Positions 49,081-62,300 of a stretch of 64,000 nt of DNA are shown one piece after another. This DNA comes from Hypholoma sublateritium FD-334 SS-4 (lineage: Eukaryota > Basidiomycota > Agaricomycetes > Agaricales > Strophariaceae). The position numbers and the translations under genes were made by a program. Positions within the stretch are counted from its first letter, which is position 1; the number at the start of each line of letters is the position of its first letter. Location of the stretch: NCBI GenBank assembly GCA_000827495.1, contig KN817530.1:118446-182445 (forward strand), given 5' to 3'. Below the pieces are notes generated by a model, which ran no database searches, was not told where the DNA came from, and worked only from the letters and a program-made list of their open reading frames with translations.

Positions 49081-50105
49081 GTAGACAAAACATGTACTAT
49101 AAAATAGTTTGGAAATATTCACTTCTACCTAATCTGTTGTGCGATATTACATTATTATAACCCAATAAGAGTCTAATAGTGGATATAGTAGTCGCATACA
49201 TCTACATAGCGTATAATAGCAAGTGTATCAGCCTAAATAGACTAAACAGCAACCGCATAATTCTATAGGCACTATATAGTAACCCTGTTGCTCCCCATAG
49301 TACACTAGAATAGATGATACACCCAAATGCGTCTATATTTTACGTCGAAATACCGTGGTACATCAATCTAGAGCTCTGGGGAAATATCAGCCGCTATTAT
49401 TTTTAGCCTATCACTATGACATAGTATGGGAAAAAACTGAATTTGCTGATGTATACCGTCCATAATATTCAAGTTGTCTCAAACCCGAAAGGAACCTAAG
49501 TACAGGTAAGGCCCTTGTAACGATCTGAACTTGAGGAGAGGAACTCACGTATAATAGTATGTATCCGAGACACGTACGGTATTAGCAGTGGCCTGTGTGG
49601 AGACAGGAGGAATTAAGTAATGTAGAAAGAAGAAAACGAATGTGAAGTGGGGTGTACTAGAAAGTGGGAACGAGTAGAGAATGTGAGAGTAGGAAATCTG
49701 GACCAGAACGTAGCATGTATTTTGACTGTCTCCTACTTATAAGAAAATGTTCGCCTCAGAATGAAATGGCGCTATATTGTCTGGCCCCGATGTTAATCGG
49801 CCCTTGAGTTGCCCTTGAGCGGCAAATTTGACCAACAATCAACCTACTGGTAGACCCAACCGGTACTATAAGTACTGCAGATGGCCCTTCCAAGCTCTCA
49901 GTGTCATTCAATATCTTATTTACAAGTAGTTCCAACTTCTACTTGATTTTTCTCTAAGCTCAACTGAACAATGTTCACTATGCGTCGCTGAGCTTGAGAC
50001 AACGTCGGAAAGGCCAAGGCAACTCAATATAGAAACACAATTCCCAAGTTAGGTACTGCAACTAAGATACTTTTGCGCCGACGACTGGAAAATCAAGAGC
50101 GTACC
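49081..50105. other. AT-rich inner margin of the island, right side
   Basis: Rich in TATAGT and CTATAATAG words near 49,150-49,300. No gene seen. Confidence 0.4.
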
Positions 50106-50164
50106 AACTCCAAACCAAGCTTAGACCAAGCGCACGCCAACTCCATACCAATCTAACCAAGGCA
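50106..50164 (-). repeat. CTTGG-rich subterminal block, right
   Basis: CCAAG-rich on the plus strand. Reverse complement aligns with 40,799-40,858. Confidence 0.65.
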
Positions 50165-50316
50165 TCACCAAAACACATCAAGGTGTACAATAAGCTAATC
50201 CTAACTTGATCCTGACATCAAACTTGCCATTAAAACCTCGCAGAGAAGTCTACCAAACCTGGCCATTACTCGTATTCTGCTACTTCACCAGACAGTTTCA
50301 AGAAAATTAAGTGTCC

Positions 50317-50333
50317 GAATACTTGATGAAAAA
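50317..50333 (-). repeat. Outer inverted repeat, right
   Basis: GAATACTTGATGAAAAA, the exact reverse complement of 40,572-40,588. Confidence 0.65.
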
Positions 50334-50346
50334 AGACGTCATACCC

Positions 50347-53088
50347 GTGTTCAGCTGGATGTGCTTGCTCTATATAAAGTCTTGAAGCGCGTCATTACTG
50401 CTGTCTAGTTCGATCATGTGATGAGAATTTAATATATACCTTCAGCGCCCGGTGGGGCCCGTCTTGGGCCCGTCTGGAACAATTTACACCTCAAGAGGAC
50501 CACCTTTCATACTTGAACACATGCTGAATGTGTGTCAAACTGTTTTCCTATCATGCTTTTTTTGTTACTACTGATCAGACTGATGGCGTACTAAAGATCG
50601 AGACGAAGACTAAGTGCCTGCCACTGTTAAGCTGGACTCGGGACAGTGGTCAAACTTTCCTTGGTTCTGAACTATCGTATTTGTAGCTCAGAATATCTGT
50701 CGCCATCTACTGGGGCTTCTCTTCTGTCCGCGCAGCCAAATCTCACAGCACATCTTCAATTAACTATAGACATATGAGTCCAGTCAGCATTGGCTCTTTT
50801 ATTGTCCCTCATATGACTGTACCTCCAACTGGAGTCAAAGAATTCTCTCCAAGGTATACTATCTATTAACTCACCATACATTCAAATAAATAAATCTGTC
50901 AAATAATTTAGGGCACGCCCATGGACAAATCATGGCGGCATAGGTGTGTTACCACACCGCATCCGATGTTTGTCCATTTCCTGAAGATCGCCCCAATTCC
51001 AGCGCTCAGATAGTAATCTGACATGCACATGAACCCACTCTATGTCTCGCAAGTATTCAGCTGACCGAAATCCCGAAGAGAAAATAAACTGAAGGTTTCC
51101 ACCGAGTCCTGGGGTCCCAATTCATTTCAAGGCTAAGCAAGTCTGTCAATTCCCAGCCAGAAAACATCACTGACACTATCATTTGTGCAGGCACTTCGTA
51201 TGTTCTGGTATATTCTGCGCATCACCTGTGAGTCTCTGTCTTGTTCGTGATGCGCTCAGATTATCTGACAAACGCGAGGTCGACGGAGTGTGCACCCTGG
51301 AATGGATATTAGATGCCGACTCCCGAGATGGATGGCCTCATGTGGCCAACCCTGAAACACTATCTCTCTCTCCCCTTGCATGTCAAGTGTCCGATGATAT
51401 CTATGATGCGTCGATGGTGCCTTTTCTCCATAACGGAGGCACATAGCGCCCTCCACCGCAAATGACCGCCGAACGTACCTCTCGCCAGAGGCAGTAGGGA
51501 CGCTCCCACCTCACTGTGGGCGTGCACACATCGGACGGGCATTTCGCCCATCTTGTGCTTCCTCCTGGCTGATACTTATGTATAGCGCACGATATCAATA
51601 CGATATACTTGGAAAGCGACAAGCTAGTGTCTACGCCAAGGACCCTTTAGCGGCGACTTATCCTGGGTCATTTTCTTTGAGCTTACCCCATATACGGTGC
51701 CACCACAGTCATCGCCAACGCGATCATCAAAAGACGTTGGTCCATTTTGCATACCCCATTTTATGGCAGGCCCCCTCCCTTTGTTCAAATGAAGAATTGC
51801 ATAAACTCTGCTTTCCACGGCCTAGCCGCTGTGAGAGTCTCGGGGCCGCTCATCAAAGGATCTGTCTATTTCGACACGATATAGAAACGCTCAGAGGCAG
51901 TCTCCAAGTCCACTGAGCCGGTAGGTGATGGGGCGGTGGGAGCGGCACACCGCAGAAGGCACTTAGAAACGTTGCTTCTACTTCAACTTCGCGGTCTTAG
52001 ACCACTCTCGACGTTCTCTACTCCGAGGCAGGTATGCACTCCGCGCCAACTGGCGCCCTCTACCACCCTTGCCGATGTCGGATGAATTCAGCGAAGCCGG
52101 CCTGTGATACGTTTTGTAAAGATGCCCGCTGTAAAGATACCTCGCAGCTATCTCACGTAAAGCTTGCGTAACTCGCAATCTTTCGCCGACCCACTATGGA
52201 AACCTAGTCATTTGAATCCAGCGATTGGGTGGGACTCATCAGCACCTATCCTGCTTTACATGAAATCGGCAACCCCCAGTTTCCCATAGGTAAGTATAAG
52301 CAGAATGAAATGAACCAAACCACCAATCCAACCCCCATTGAAGTGAATCGATGTTCACAGCGCCCATAAGAAAGGGAAGTGAACCAGGACTGGTGTGTTG
52401 CTTGATTCAGTTATGAACATAGATTACAACAGCTCTTTGACAAATGAGAGGAATCATCTAAAAAGGGGAGCTCACTAAGCCCCGGCCTTCGGACTGCGGA
52501 CGGCGTAAAAGGGTGCCTCCGGAAAAATATTAGTAGTTGTGACAAAGTATGCCTCCCCAATTCGATCAGGTTCAAAGTCAAAAGCCAAAGTACATATTTT
52601 CGGAGATAGCAGTTACAAAGCTAGTCGCCCATGAGTGTAAAGTTCCACCGAGACCTAGAAGTACAAAGGACGGCAGCAAGAAGCGTGTCTAAACCCAGAG
52701 CGAGAGTTACAATATTGGGGATACGACATACAGTGTGTTTGTGGGCAAGTCTAAATCCGAGACCGAGAGACATTACTTATCAACGTTGCATCGAGAACCA
52801 GAAGTCGAGAGCAGAATTCTACCCGGAATAATTTAGCGAAATGATTTCACACCAAGGTGAACCGCAAGCCTTGCATGACAGCGAAGAGACAGCATAGAAA
52901 CAGAAGCAGAGCACAAAACCACAGCAAGATACGCCTTGACGACTTGTCGACCATTGAGAGCAAAAGAAATATAAGCGTAGTCCAACGCCCAGATTTTTAA
53001 GGCCTGTGAAGGTAGAAAAAAAGTAGTCAGCGGACATTAACATCAAAAACGTAAAAAGAAGCAACCGCAAACCACAATAGTATACCCC
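50347..53088. other. Gene-free region right of the island
   Basis: 2.7 kb without a supportable gene. The right end is the 3' region of the 53,089-56,260 gene. Small frames near 51,183-51,446 and 51,578-51,916 show no domain. Confidence 0.5.
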
Positions 53089-56000
53089 TCATTTCCACAA
53101 CCTAGCAGCCGAACCAGCGACCAAAAGCAACTCATCGTCGCTCGACTCGACATCGCCCATCTCGCCCGCATCCAGATCCCCAAGCACCTCCCCTTCCTCC
53201 TCGCCGTCCGCACTGCCGGCGAACCGCGCCTTCAACTTCGACTTGGCCTTCAGCCAGCGTCCCGCGTTCACAGCACGCGTCGCAAGCCCCAGGCCCACCT
53301 TGCGGCGCTTCCTCTTCGGCGCCTCGGGCGACGGTGGCTCGCGCACGACGCGCCACTCGACGTCATCATCCTCTTCCGCCTCAGCGATGCCAGCGAAGCG
53401 CAGAAAATCTAGCGGATCCGGTGACGACTCTGTCAGCGCGGGCAGGTACAGCGAGTCGGCGTATCCCTCGACGATCTCCTCCTGTTCCCCACGGTCGACG
53501 GCTTCCGCGCCACCGTGATCCAGGACATTGTTCTGTCCCACCTGCAGCAGGAGGACCGACCCGCTCCGCCCCCGCCCCCGCGGGCCGTGTTCAAGCCCAG
53601 CGGCGACAGATGTGGAAGCGACAATAGTACCACTGCGTGTGCGAGTCGGCGCAGCGCCCACCCTCAGGAACGCAGATCCATGTAAGCCTGCATCCCCACC
53701 GGTGCCTGCGCCAGGGATGGCCGGTAATCCGAACGCAGGCGGCGGCGCTGGAGGCAGCGGGCCAACGATAGTTCCGCTGCGCGTGCGTCTCGCGCCCGGA
53801 GGCATGCACGTAGGGAGCACGTTCGCAGGGACGATCGTGCCGCTGCGCGTGCGCTTTGCTGTCGCGCTCGTGCCCATACCTGGAACAAGATAACTCCGGT
53901 TCGCTGCAGCCGCGTCATTGTCGTCGTCGTAGTCAAAGGGTTGGCCGTTACGCGGAGAAGGTTCCTGACCGTTATTTTTGAATGGGGCACCTAATGTTGG
54001 CTCGAAAAGGGACTTGCTATCGGAGGTCGATGAAGCGCGACTGCACTGAGTCTTGTCCGAATCCGGCGCTTCTTCCTCGCTGCGGGGGCTCTCATGTTCA
54101 GCCCGCCTTCTCTTCTGCTCCAAGTACCCCGTCGGAGCAGAGATGACACTGTCTGTGACCCAAGAGATTAGACTATCACCGTCTGTCTCCCGCTCAAGCT
54201 TTGCTCCAATACTTCCAGTCAATTCCATATCCTGCTCTCCGCTTTCCTCATCCTCCCAGTCTGCCTCCCCTGTTGATATATCGTCCGTCTGCTTCAGCTG
54301 CCCATCCGACACCGATTTTCTGACCACATTCGCTCTCTCGATGATTTCCTCCTCCTCTTCTCCATCTTCCAACACCGCACTCCTCAAGGCGGGCAAGGAC
54401 ACCGGCCTGCGCATATGTGCGTGGCCTTGTCCATTCGGCCGAGCTTTGCGCATACGCCGGACTGAAGGAGTCGACGCCTTGTACGCGTCTCCACCAAAGA
54501 GCGCCTCGTCAATATGCATCACGTCCGCGTCAAATTTCAACTCCAGCGCATCGTCCAACCCAAACCCAAACCCAAATCCGAACGGAATGCCAAGCCCCCC
54601 CATACCTGGGACGGTGGTGGAATCGGGGGCCACCAACCAAACCGGCTCGTCACCGTATGTGAGCCTGCGGCATTCCGGCGTTCCGATCTTTGTCGCCTGT
54701 TTGCGGGATTTCGACTTCATGGACCGCGCGAGCGACGGGCGACGCTCGAGTCTGTTTTCGATTGGCGCTTCCTGATTGATATAATTGCCGTACGAACTTT
54801 CTTCAGAGGACGAAGACGTGAATATTGTATCATGCCATTCCTGTTCTGTGCCGAATTCGCCTACGATGTCGCGCCCGCCGGCATGGAACAAACTCATCTG
54901 GGACGGTGGCCTATTGAAGTCAACCCCGCCGCGAACGCCCATCCAAGTAGTGCGGGCGTCATCGTCGCCAGCAACACCATTACGGGAATATGGCTCGTTA
55001 CTATGTGGCCCCGCTTCCATATTTCCAAACTCCGTACTGCGTGGATGGTGCGCGTGCAGATCTTGCATCGACGCTGAAGGACGTACGAGCGGGCCGGGTG
55101 CCGGAGGGCGCTGCGCCGCGCATGATCCGTTCGTTTCGAGCGCTAAAGGAGTCGGAGGCCCAGCCTCTCCAGTGCTAGAGGGCCTAGATTCCGCACGAAG
55201 AAGGCGACCCAGGAAGGCATTCAAACCCGATTTATGCATCGCCTTCGTGGCGTCAGCAGCATCTATTCCATTTGCTTTCGCGGCTTCAAATGGACGTAGG
55301 CTTGCACTACTCGCCTCGCCAGCTGGGGGGGCAACGCGCCCGGGTCCTAACACCGAAGACTGACGGATCTGCTTTGGGAGGGCCAAGCCGCTGGGAGCGG
55401 ATGGACACCGCTTGAGAGAATGGTCTATCAAATGAGAAGGTACATATATGCGCTTTTCAAGGGCATCTTTGCCGTTTCTCTTCACTGGCTTCGGTCTTGT
55501 AAACGTATGCTTATATGCAACTTTTTGAGGCGAAGTCTGGACGCTCTGAGAGCCCTGTTTGCGCGCAGCATCGGCCAGCTCTACAGGGAGATTATGGTCG
55601 ACCGAGGCGTTCGTGAGGACGGCGCGAGGCATATCAGATAGTCTACGCGCGCTGGTATACTGGTGGACAATGCGGTTCTTGACCGGGTGAGTGGATATAT
55701 GCGAGTCGACAGGCATATTTTCGGCCGGGGAAGGCGCACGAGACGCAAACGGACTTTCTAGAGGCCGAGGTGGGATTGTGGCTTTGACTGTTTTCTGAGT
55801 TTTGCGCGTCCGAGTTCCGGAAATTGCATTGTCAATAAGCTGCGCATGGCTTTGCATTTTAGGCTTACGCATAGAAGGTTCTTTACTATTTGCCCTAGAT
55901 GATGCATTGGAATGAGAGTGGGAGTTGGAAGAAGATCGAGAATGTGAGTGCGCCGGGCGACGGCCTGAGCGCGCACGAGATTTGCGTGAGAAGGGAGGTA

Positions 56001-56260
56001 TGGGAGTGATCCCTAACGCGAAGGATTTCGAGCTGCAATAGATACTTCAATATAAATTCTTTTTTGATATGAAGGAATACATGCGCATGACGATTCCAAG
56101 GGGTGCTGGTCGCGTGCGCGTTCTCCTTGGAATGCTTGGAGCTCGTCGGGGCCAATGGAACAGGTGACAACGAGCGCGGCGAAGGTTTTGGGCTGGACGA
56201 AGGGAGCTTGAAAATCTGGCTCTGGGACTGGAGCGTCGGGTGCGGCGTCTGCAGCTCCAT
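53089..56260 (-). CDS. Large disordered protein with repeated RTRSGTIV motifs, function unknown
   Basis: A 927-codon stretch is open from 55,872, and its frame continues upstream to about 56,010 with protein-like sequence (ITPIPPFSRKSR, then Ser/His-rich). The best gene model joins exon 56260-56092 (MELQTPHPT to KENAHATSTPWN) to 56012-53089, giving 1,030 aa. The donor is a weaker GTCATG. The better-looking GTATTC donor at 56,082 breaks the frame with every nearby acceptor, so this junction is uncertain. The protein is Ser/Pro/Arg-rich with no globular domain I know. Three exact RTRSGTIV motifs plus a related RGRSGSV lie in its last third, each a likely basophilic-kinase site. An acidic, Glu/Gly-rich tail ends RLWK. 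It is divergent from the membrane-anchored protein gene. Confidence 0.7.
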
Positions 56261-56399
56261 GCAGTCGCGAACAGAGATGATGCTGATGCCGTGACGTCAA
56301 ATCATGTCTCCAAGAGACGCGCTCCAAGCATTCACAAACAAAACTTGTCATCACCACGTCGGTGGCCGAGTCCAACGTTTGACTCTACAACACACGACC
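56261..56399. promoter_or_regulatory. Short bidirectional promoter with CRE palindrome
   Basis: Only 139 bp separate the two start codons facing away from each other. TGACGTCA (56,292-56,299) is a perfect ATF/CREB-type bZIP site in this gap. No TATA box on either side. Co-regulation of the two genes is inferred. Confidence 0.55.
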
Positions 56400-59341
56400 A
56401 TGGTCGTCAATCGAAAGCAGCCAACGGCGCCGCAGCCGGTGTCACGCTCAGCATCGACACAACATGTTCCCACCAAACGAACAGTCCCTACCAAGGGTGC
56501 TTCAAAACTCAACGGTTCTGACGCGATTGATGTCAGTGGCCGAATTGATTTATGTCCCACCTCTTCTAACGTGATTCTAGTCGCGGTCGTCCAAGCCAAC
56601 CTCGCAAAAGCTGACCAAAGCTCGCGCAAAGGTATGCTTTCAATGTGAACACGTCAGCGCAGAAACTAATCTAATTTGTGCAGAAACGAAGGCCAAAATC
56701 ATTTCTGGACCATTTGTTTCTCGTCTCGCTCTCGCTTTTCACCTTCTACGCATTTTACGCCTGCCGGCCCAATCCCATATTTGCCACTCCCCTTCACAAC
56801 CAAGCCATTGACCCCAATCCGCTATGTCGTTCACTTCACGGGTACCGTGTCCATATTCTAGAACCATATGTGCTCCCATCCGTCCAGCACACCCTTGCAT
56901 TCACGCACAACCTCGCAGAGCCCTATATTGCCGCGACCCAGCGCAAGGTTGACCCTTACGTTGCTCCTATTGTGAAGGCCACCAATTCAATCAAGCCGCA
57001 TGTCTTCCGTGTGGTCAAGACGTCCAAGGCCATTTGGAACGACACCTTGGTACCGTTCTACAAGGGCACCCTTCTACGATATTATCGCATAGCAATTCTG
57101 CCGCGCTATCGACTTTACATAAAACCACGTCTTTTACCTCTTGCAGCGCGTGCATCTAAAGCGTATGAATACTATGTCTCGCGCCCGCTTCACATCCAAG
57201 CCACACGAATCAACAAGGCCTTGCACTCTGGACTTCACCCATACGTCGCGCGCGCCGAGCCTTACGTCCACCAAGCGTATTCAATTGTCTACGACATAAT
57301 CGCGCAGACGATCACCGCATACAACACGCATGTTCACCCGCGTCTCATCGCCGCATGGACCATCGCCCATCCTCACCTATGCACTGTGCTGAAGGTCACC
57401 AAATCCGCCAGCCTCAAGACCGCAGAGATTGCCGCCACACAGGCCAAATACGCTACACGGGAGGCCAGCGCTTACAGGCGCACGTATGTGGACCCCCATG
57501 TGCGCAAGATATGGGACAAGGTTGCCGAAGGCACCCCGAGCGCGTCCATCCCGGACGTTGTTCCCACTACCATCACCACACCACCGCTTGCCGTTGACCT
57601 CCCTGATACGACGACCGCTGAGTCCGTCGTCGAGCCGACGAGCGTAACCGCGGGTGAGGAAGTCGAATCGACGCCCATCTCGGTTACACCAGAAGTCGGG
57701 ATTGACGAACCGCAGGTAGCCCACGCGTCGGTCCCATCGCCAGAGGTTCCCGTGGAACAGAAGGTGCCAACCGAAAGCGAGACACCTTTGCCTCCTGTGG
57801 TCGACGCGTATGACGCGCCCGTCGTGGCAGCGGCCGAACCTGAGGAGGAGCTCGTGCCGGCTCCCTCGCCCGAGCCGCTCGCTGAACCGACACCAGCTGA
57901 ATCAGTGACGGCATCAGAGGTCCCCACGCCATCTGCCTCTGTCGCGCCTACTTCGGCAGTCTCCGAGGCCTTGAAAACAGCCAAATCCGTCGCAGCAGTG
58001 TCTCTCGCTGGCTCGACCGGCGGAGAGACGGCGGAGCTCGATCTTGACGAATTCCTTGCGTCACTTGGTGTCGACGAGCAGCCAGAGATCAGCAGCGCAC
58101 TAGAAGACGCGTCAGCTCCCTCAGCTCCCGCGCCGACACCCGAACTCAGTGCCGAGGAAGCCGCCCGGTTGGAGGAGGAGCGCCTCGCCGCCATCGCGGT
58201 CAAACGCAGCAAGCTCGTCGACCGGCACGAGAAGTGGTTCGTGGACCTCGCGGAGCTCATCGCGAACGAGACGGACACGGTCGTCGACGCGCTTGCGGAG
58301 CTGCGCGAGATTAAGGTTGCTGAGCTTGCGAAGATGGCTACTGGCAACGGCGTCGGGTCTGGTCTCATCGACGAGGTACAGGCCGCGGGCGAGCGCCTGC
58401 TGAAGGGCCTCGAGGGCTACGTGCGTAAGGCGGAGACACGCAGCGCAGCCTGGAAGTTCCCCCCAGGCAATCCTGCCGATGTGCCGAAGGCGGAGCGCGA
58501 GTTGAAGAACGCGCTGGCGAAAGCGGAGAAGGAGAAATGGGGCACCGTTATGGAGAAGGTCGAGGCGAAGTTCACAGACACGGTGCAGGCGCTGCGCGCT
58601 ACCGTACACGCGTGGTTCACGGAGGAGCGTGCAAGCGAGTTGGAGTTGGTTACCTCCAGTGCGCTGCGTGTCAAGGACCTCGCACAGTCCGCTCAGGCGG
58701 ACATCGGCCTCCAATATGCTTGGCTCGAGGACGTAACATATGCTGACTGGCAAAGCTACCATGAATTGATGAACAGTACGTGCCTCTATTTTTCTCGGGG
58801 ACTGTTTGACTAATGATTTCATGTTCTAGTGTTCCAAGTATATGAAGACTTGGCCCACGCGCTACAGAACGGTACCGAGCTTCCTGAACCCGCACCCCTT
58901 CCCCCCATTGACACAATAGTCCCCGCTCTTGACACCCTGCACGATGAACTACAGGAGTTGATTCTTGGATTCAACGTTGCACTCGGCCCTATTAGGAGTG
59001 CTGCCTCGCGCGTGTTCAGCGTGCGGAGCACTCCAGAGGACGCGGATGAGGAGGAGAGCGGCTTCTTCGTTGTGCGCGACGGCGAGGTGCGCAAGGACGA
59101 TATGCGCGGCCTGGACGTCGACGCACTACGCATTGAGAAGGAGGGCGCGGGCACCGTAGGGCTCAAGGAGGCGGGCAAGGAGGACGAGGTGCGAATACTG
59201 CCGATTGGCCCTGGCCCAGGCGGAGAGGGCGAGACGCTGGATCCTAGCATGATTTTTGTGGGCAAGGACCGAGTACAGGTCGAGCAAGCACTGGGAGGGG
59301 TGCCTTTAGAGCCAGCAGCTGCGAGACACGAAGAGCTATAG
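56400..59341 (+). CDS. Membrane-anchored coiled-coil protein, She10-like architecture
   Basis: Exons 56400-56531, 56581-56631, 56684-58775 and 58830-59341 join to 2,787 nt (928 aa). The chosen ATG has an ideal context (ACCATGG); an in-frame ATG at 56,304 would add 32 residues. A basic stretch (KARAKKRRPKS) precedes one hydrophobic helix (about residues 68-88, LFLVSLSLFTFYAFYA). Next comes a region full of His/Tyr/Pro repeats of the type VDPYVAPIV and LHPYVARAEPYV, probably amphipathic helices. A long Pro/Glu/Val-rich linker (about 300-480) leads to a conserved-looking helical domain with RHEKWFVDLAEL and later ERASELELVTSSALRVKDLAQ. Its order of membrane helix, YxxP repeats and coiled coil recalls fungal She10-like proteins, but that name is tentative. 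It ends EPAAARHEEL. Confidence 0.72.
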
Positions 59342-62300
59342 GTGCAAGAAGGGTTATCTTGGTCAGGAAGATACGGCGGAGAGGCTAATTTAAGATAATT
59401 ACTGTACTGGAGATGACATTATTAGTTGTTGCATATCTATTGGAATTGTTCTTGCTCTCCCCGGATGCGACTGATATACTCTAACGGGATGATGTCCGGA
59501 TGAATTTTTTTCAAAACCTTGTAGATGATCTGGAATGACTGTCTAAAAATTGCTGATCAAACTTTCCTGTTCAGATTTGGGCATTTCTATCGTTCGTTGT
59601 TCAAGTCGGCAAACACCCTGGCAAAGTTGTCGGTTTGAACTTTGAACGTTTGAACTTGTTCGAAACAGGCCGTCGGGATTCGTTCCTCTTGCCGGAGCCG
59701 GTAACTTGACTTGCCTAGCGCTCCGGGCACTCCAGCATTTTGCAGCAGCTCAGTTCTTCAGGCATATGGCACAATTGTGGAGAGATCTGCGTGCGCGCAA
59801 GCCGCCCGGACCCGCCGGACGGACCAGAGTGTTCTACGCCGCGGTGGTCCATAAGGGTAAATAGACGTCAACTAGGAGCGCGAGTTGAATTGATTGAAAG
59901 GCCCGACCGGGCGCACCCGGTCGACTGTAGATTATTAACTTGATACACTCCCGCCCCTCCGGATCATCTTCAGTTTTTTTCAGTGCTGTTCCCTGCTCAG
60001 TGCTGTTCCCATATTGTGCGCTGCCCAGTAATCTTGTCTGCGACTGTTGCACAATCTACAGCAGACATAGGCACAGGCACAAAGTACCTGGTGTCCAACT
60101 GGCGTCGCCAGAAAATGACACGCGGCGGCGGCGACGTTTCAAAGTTAATCGGACTGGTTGGAACTTAGCCTGAACGTAGCCAAGCCCACTCACTGCCTGG
60201 CCTCTGGAGAAATGTTTGCCCCGTCGGCGATCCTCAACGTTGAGCGCAACAACTGTCGACACAGGTGACAGCTCGGTATGCTCGCCGGGGTATAGGTGTC
60301 ATCAGTGATAGCACTACCGGAAGAACAACGGGCCGGTTCAGCCGCGTTGACTTGGTTCATGCCGCCTCGAGCATTCTGCTCCCTCCTCTGTCCGGCACCC
60401 CTGACAACGGTCCCGAGAACAATGTGCTTGCTGCGCACACACGCCCCACGGCGGATGGTTGCCTGCTACGGCGCTAATTTTGGATGCAAACCCTCTCACT
60501 GCGCAGTACTTATGGTTGTGCGGACGAGCTTCGGGCGCGATGGGACGGCCCTGGAATCAGTCTTCGTCAGCATTGACCTCGCAAATTCTGACCTGTGACC
60601 TTACACGCGAGGAGCTGCGAAAGTGCTTGCGACATGCTCGGCGTCGATACTTGCGCTTAACTACGATCATACGACACCGCCAACGTCAGTTATGCAGCAA
60701 GGCAGCATGCGTCTGTCGAGCAATGTTTCCCCTGCTGCACTTTCCTCGCTTTCGCTATATATGCAATCTTTGTGGCAAATGCACTTCCCGGACTTGCGCG
60801 ATTTCAAGTTGATGTCGTGCTCTGTTTATCGCTTCTCATTTGAGAGCCATGCCCACTCTACTGCCCCGCGAGCACGCAAGGTCATTTGGACGCTCCTGAA
60901 TGTCCCGGGACACCCCCCGCAAGATCCGGAATTAAATTCTAAAGAGCAATTCCTAGAGCTTGAAGATTGTCATAGGAATCTATGTTCCGAAGGCCTATCG
61001 TGGGGAGCTCTGGCTCTTTCACTTTGACGAATACTGTGTCTTTGCTGCGATATCAACGCATTTTCACGGGTAAGACTTGGAGTATTTTCAGTGAGTGTCC
61101 TCCAATTTTTTGTCAAGGATGCAACTGAAACCATAAATACATAGTGGGCCAACATTCTCGTTGCCAGAATTCTTGTTGAACGTTATCGGGACCCTTCACA
61201 CTCCACTTGGTGCTAAACCCTGCTAAACCTTGAATGTATGGTTCGGCCGGGAAAATGTGGGCCGTTTGTCCATATTAGCATCATCCTCGTGCATCTAGCA
61301 GTGATTATGCTGCCGTGGAGCTTGCGTAGATTGTTCTTAGGGCCCTGGATCCTCTTTTAGCCCCCGTTGCTTCCGACGCTCGTGCGATTATTCTCTGGTA
61401 AAGTATAGTTTGACTCCAATATTTTACTTATTGGCTGCGAAGCAGCAGGAAGTTAAGTAGAGGTAACTTCAACGTAACTCCTTAAAAAAATGTTGGGCAT
61501 CTAATCCGTGTTCAAATTCGCCGTATAGGTTCGCAAAATTGGTACACTGGGCTTGTCCCTAATAATATGTGCCGGCAATCCGACGCGGCTAGTGGGGCGC
61601 CTGACCTGTCAGTGATTTTTACACTTTGATTGAGATAAGTAGCCAGGACTCACTGTCATAGCCACACATAAGTATCTGCATATCGATGGATAAGACTCGT
61701 AAGAGGAATTCCCGCTCAAGTCAAAAACGTAGTCGTTGGTGACACGGACGGACGAGTCACGAAGCGCAAACAAGTGAGCATTTGATTCTGGAAATCTACT
61801 GGGATTAAGTAATACAAAGTGGGTTCAAATCAAATGATGGGGAATTGTATGAACTTCCGGTCAAGTACCGGTGTCTATCGGGACATCAAATGGATCAAGG
61901 TGCGTACCTACATGACCACTCTCCAAAATAACACTGCTGTAATCTGCTGTAACTGATCAAGATTCTATGCGATTGCCTCTTGATACTGGTCAAAGAAACA
62001 GGATCCGCAATCCCCTCTGCTCAAGTATTTACTTGAATATTTACGTAGTATTTGCAGCAAGATATCATAGGTTTGATTATAACATCTACTTGCTTGAGTG
62101 CTTCGGGCGTGCCTATTAATTCATTTTCATGACGAACTAAAAACCCTTTAGAACTATAACAAGTACTCTTCGAGTCCCTATCGTTGTGCGTAAATGAGCT
62201 CCTTTTGTAATTGAATAGAAGTTTAATCATTCTCGAATCTCAGAATTTTCCGGGTGCGTTTACGTGTACTGGCTAGTACTATCCCCGCCTCGAATCTCGA

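Larger units (their letters stand above)
40559..50346. mobile_element. Putative large mobile element (about 9.8 kb) with hairpin-repeat arms around a HECT-like gene
   Basis: Nested inverted symmetry defines the unit. The outer 17-bp repeat TTTTTCATCAAGTATTC (40,572-40,588) is inverted at 50,317-50,333. Inside it, a CTTGG-rich block (40,799-40,858) is repeated inverted at 50,106-50,164. Further in are GC- and CpG-rich arms (about 41.3-43.4 kb and 47.4-49.1 kb) carrying related hairpin repeats in opposite orientation. A single nine-exon gene lies at the centre. Exact ends and a target duplication were not found, so the limits are approximate. No transposase or integrase was recognised. The layout resembles a composite or giant non-autonomous element, or a captured gene between two degenerate arms. 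Confidence 0.5.

Noticed and set aside
40559..50346. Identification of the island as a KDZ, Maverick or Starship element
   Set aside because: No KDZ-type transposase, no polymerase, no integrase and no tyrosine recombinase was recognised inside it.
57472..58368. 298-codon frame antisense to the membrane-anchored coiled-coil gene
   Set aside because: Shadow of a GC-rich Pro/Glu/Val-coding stretch on the plus strand; rich in Ser and Ala with no structure of its own.
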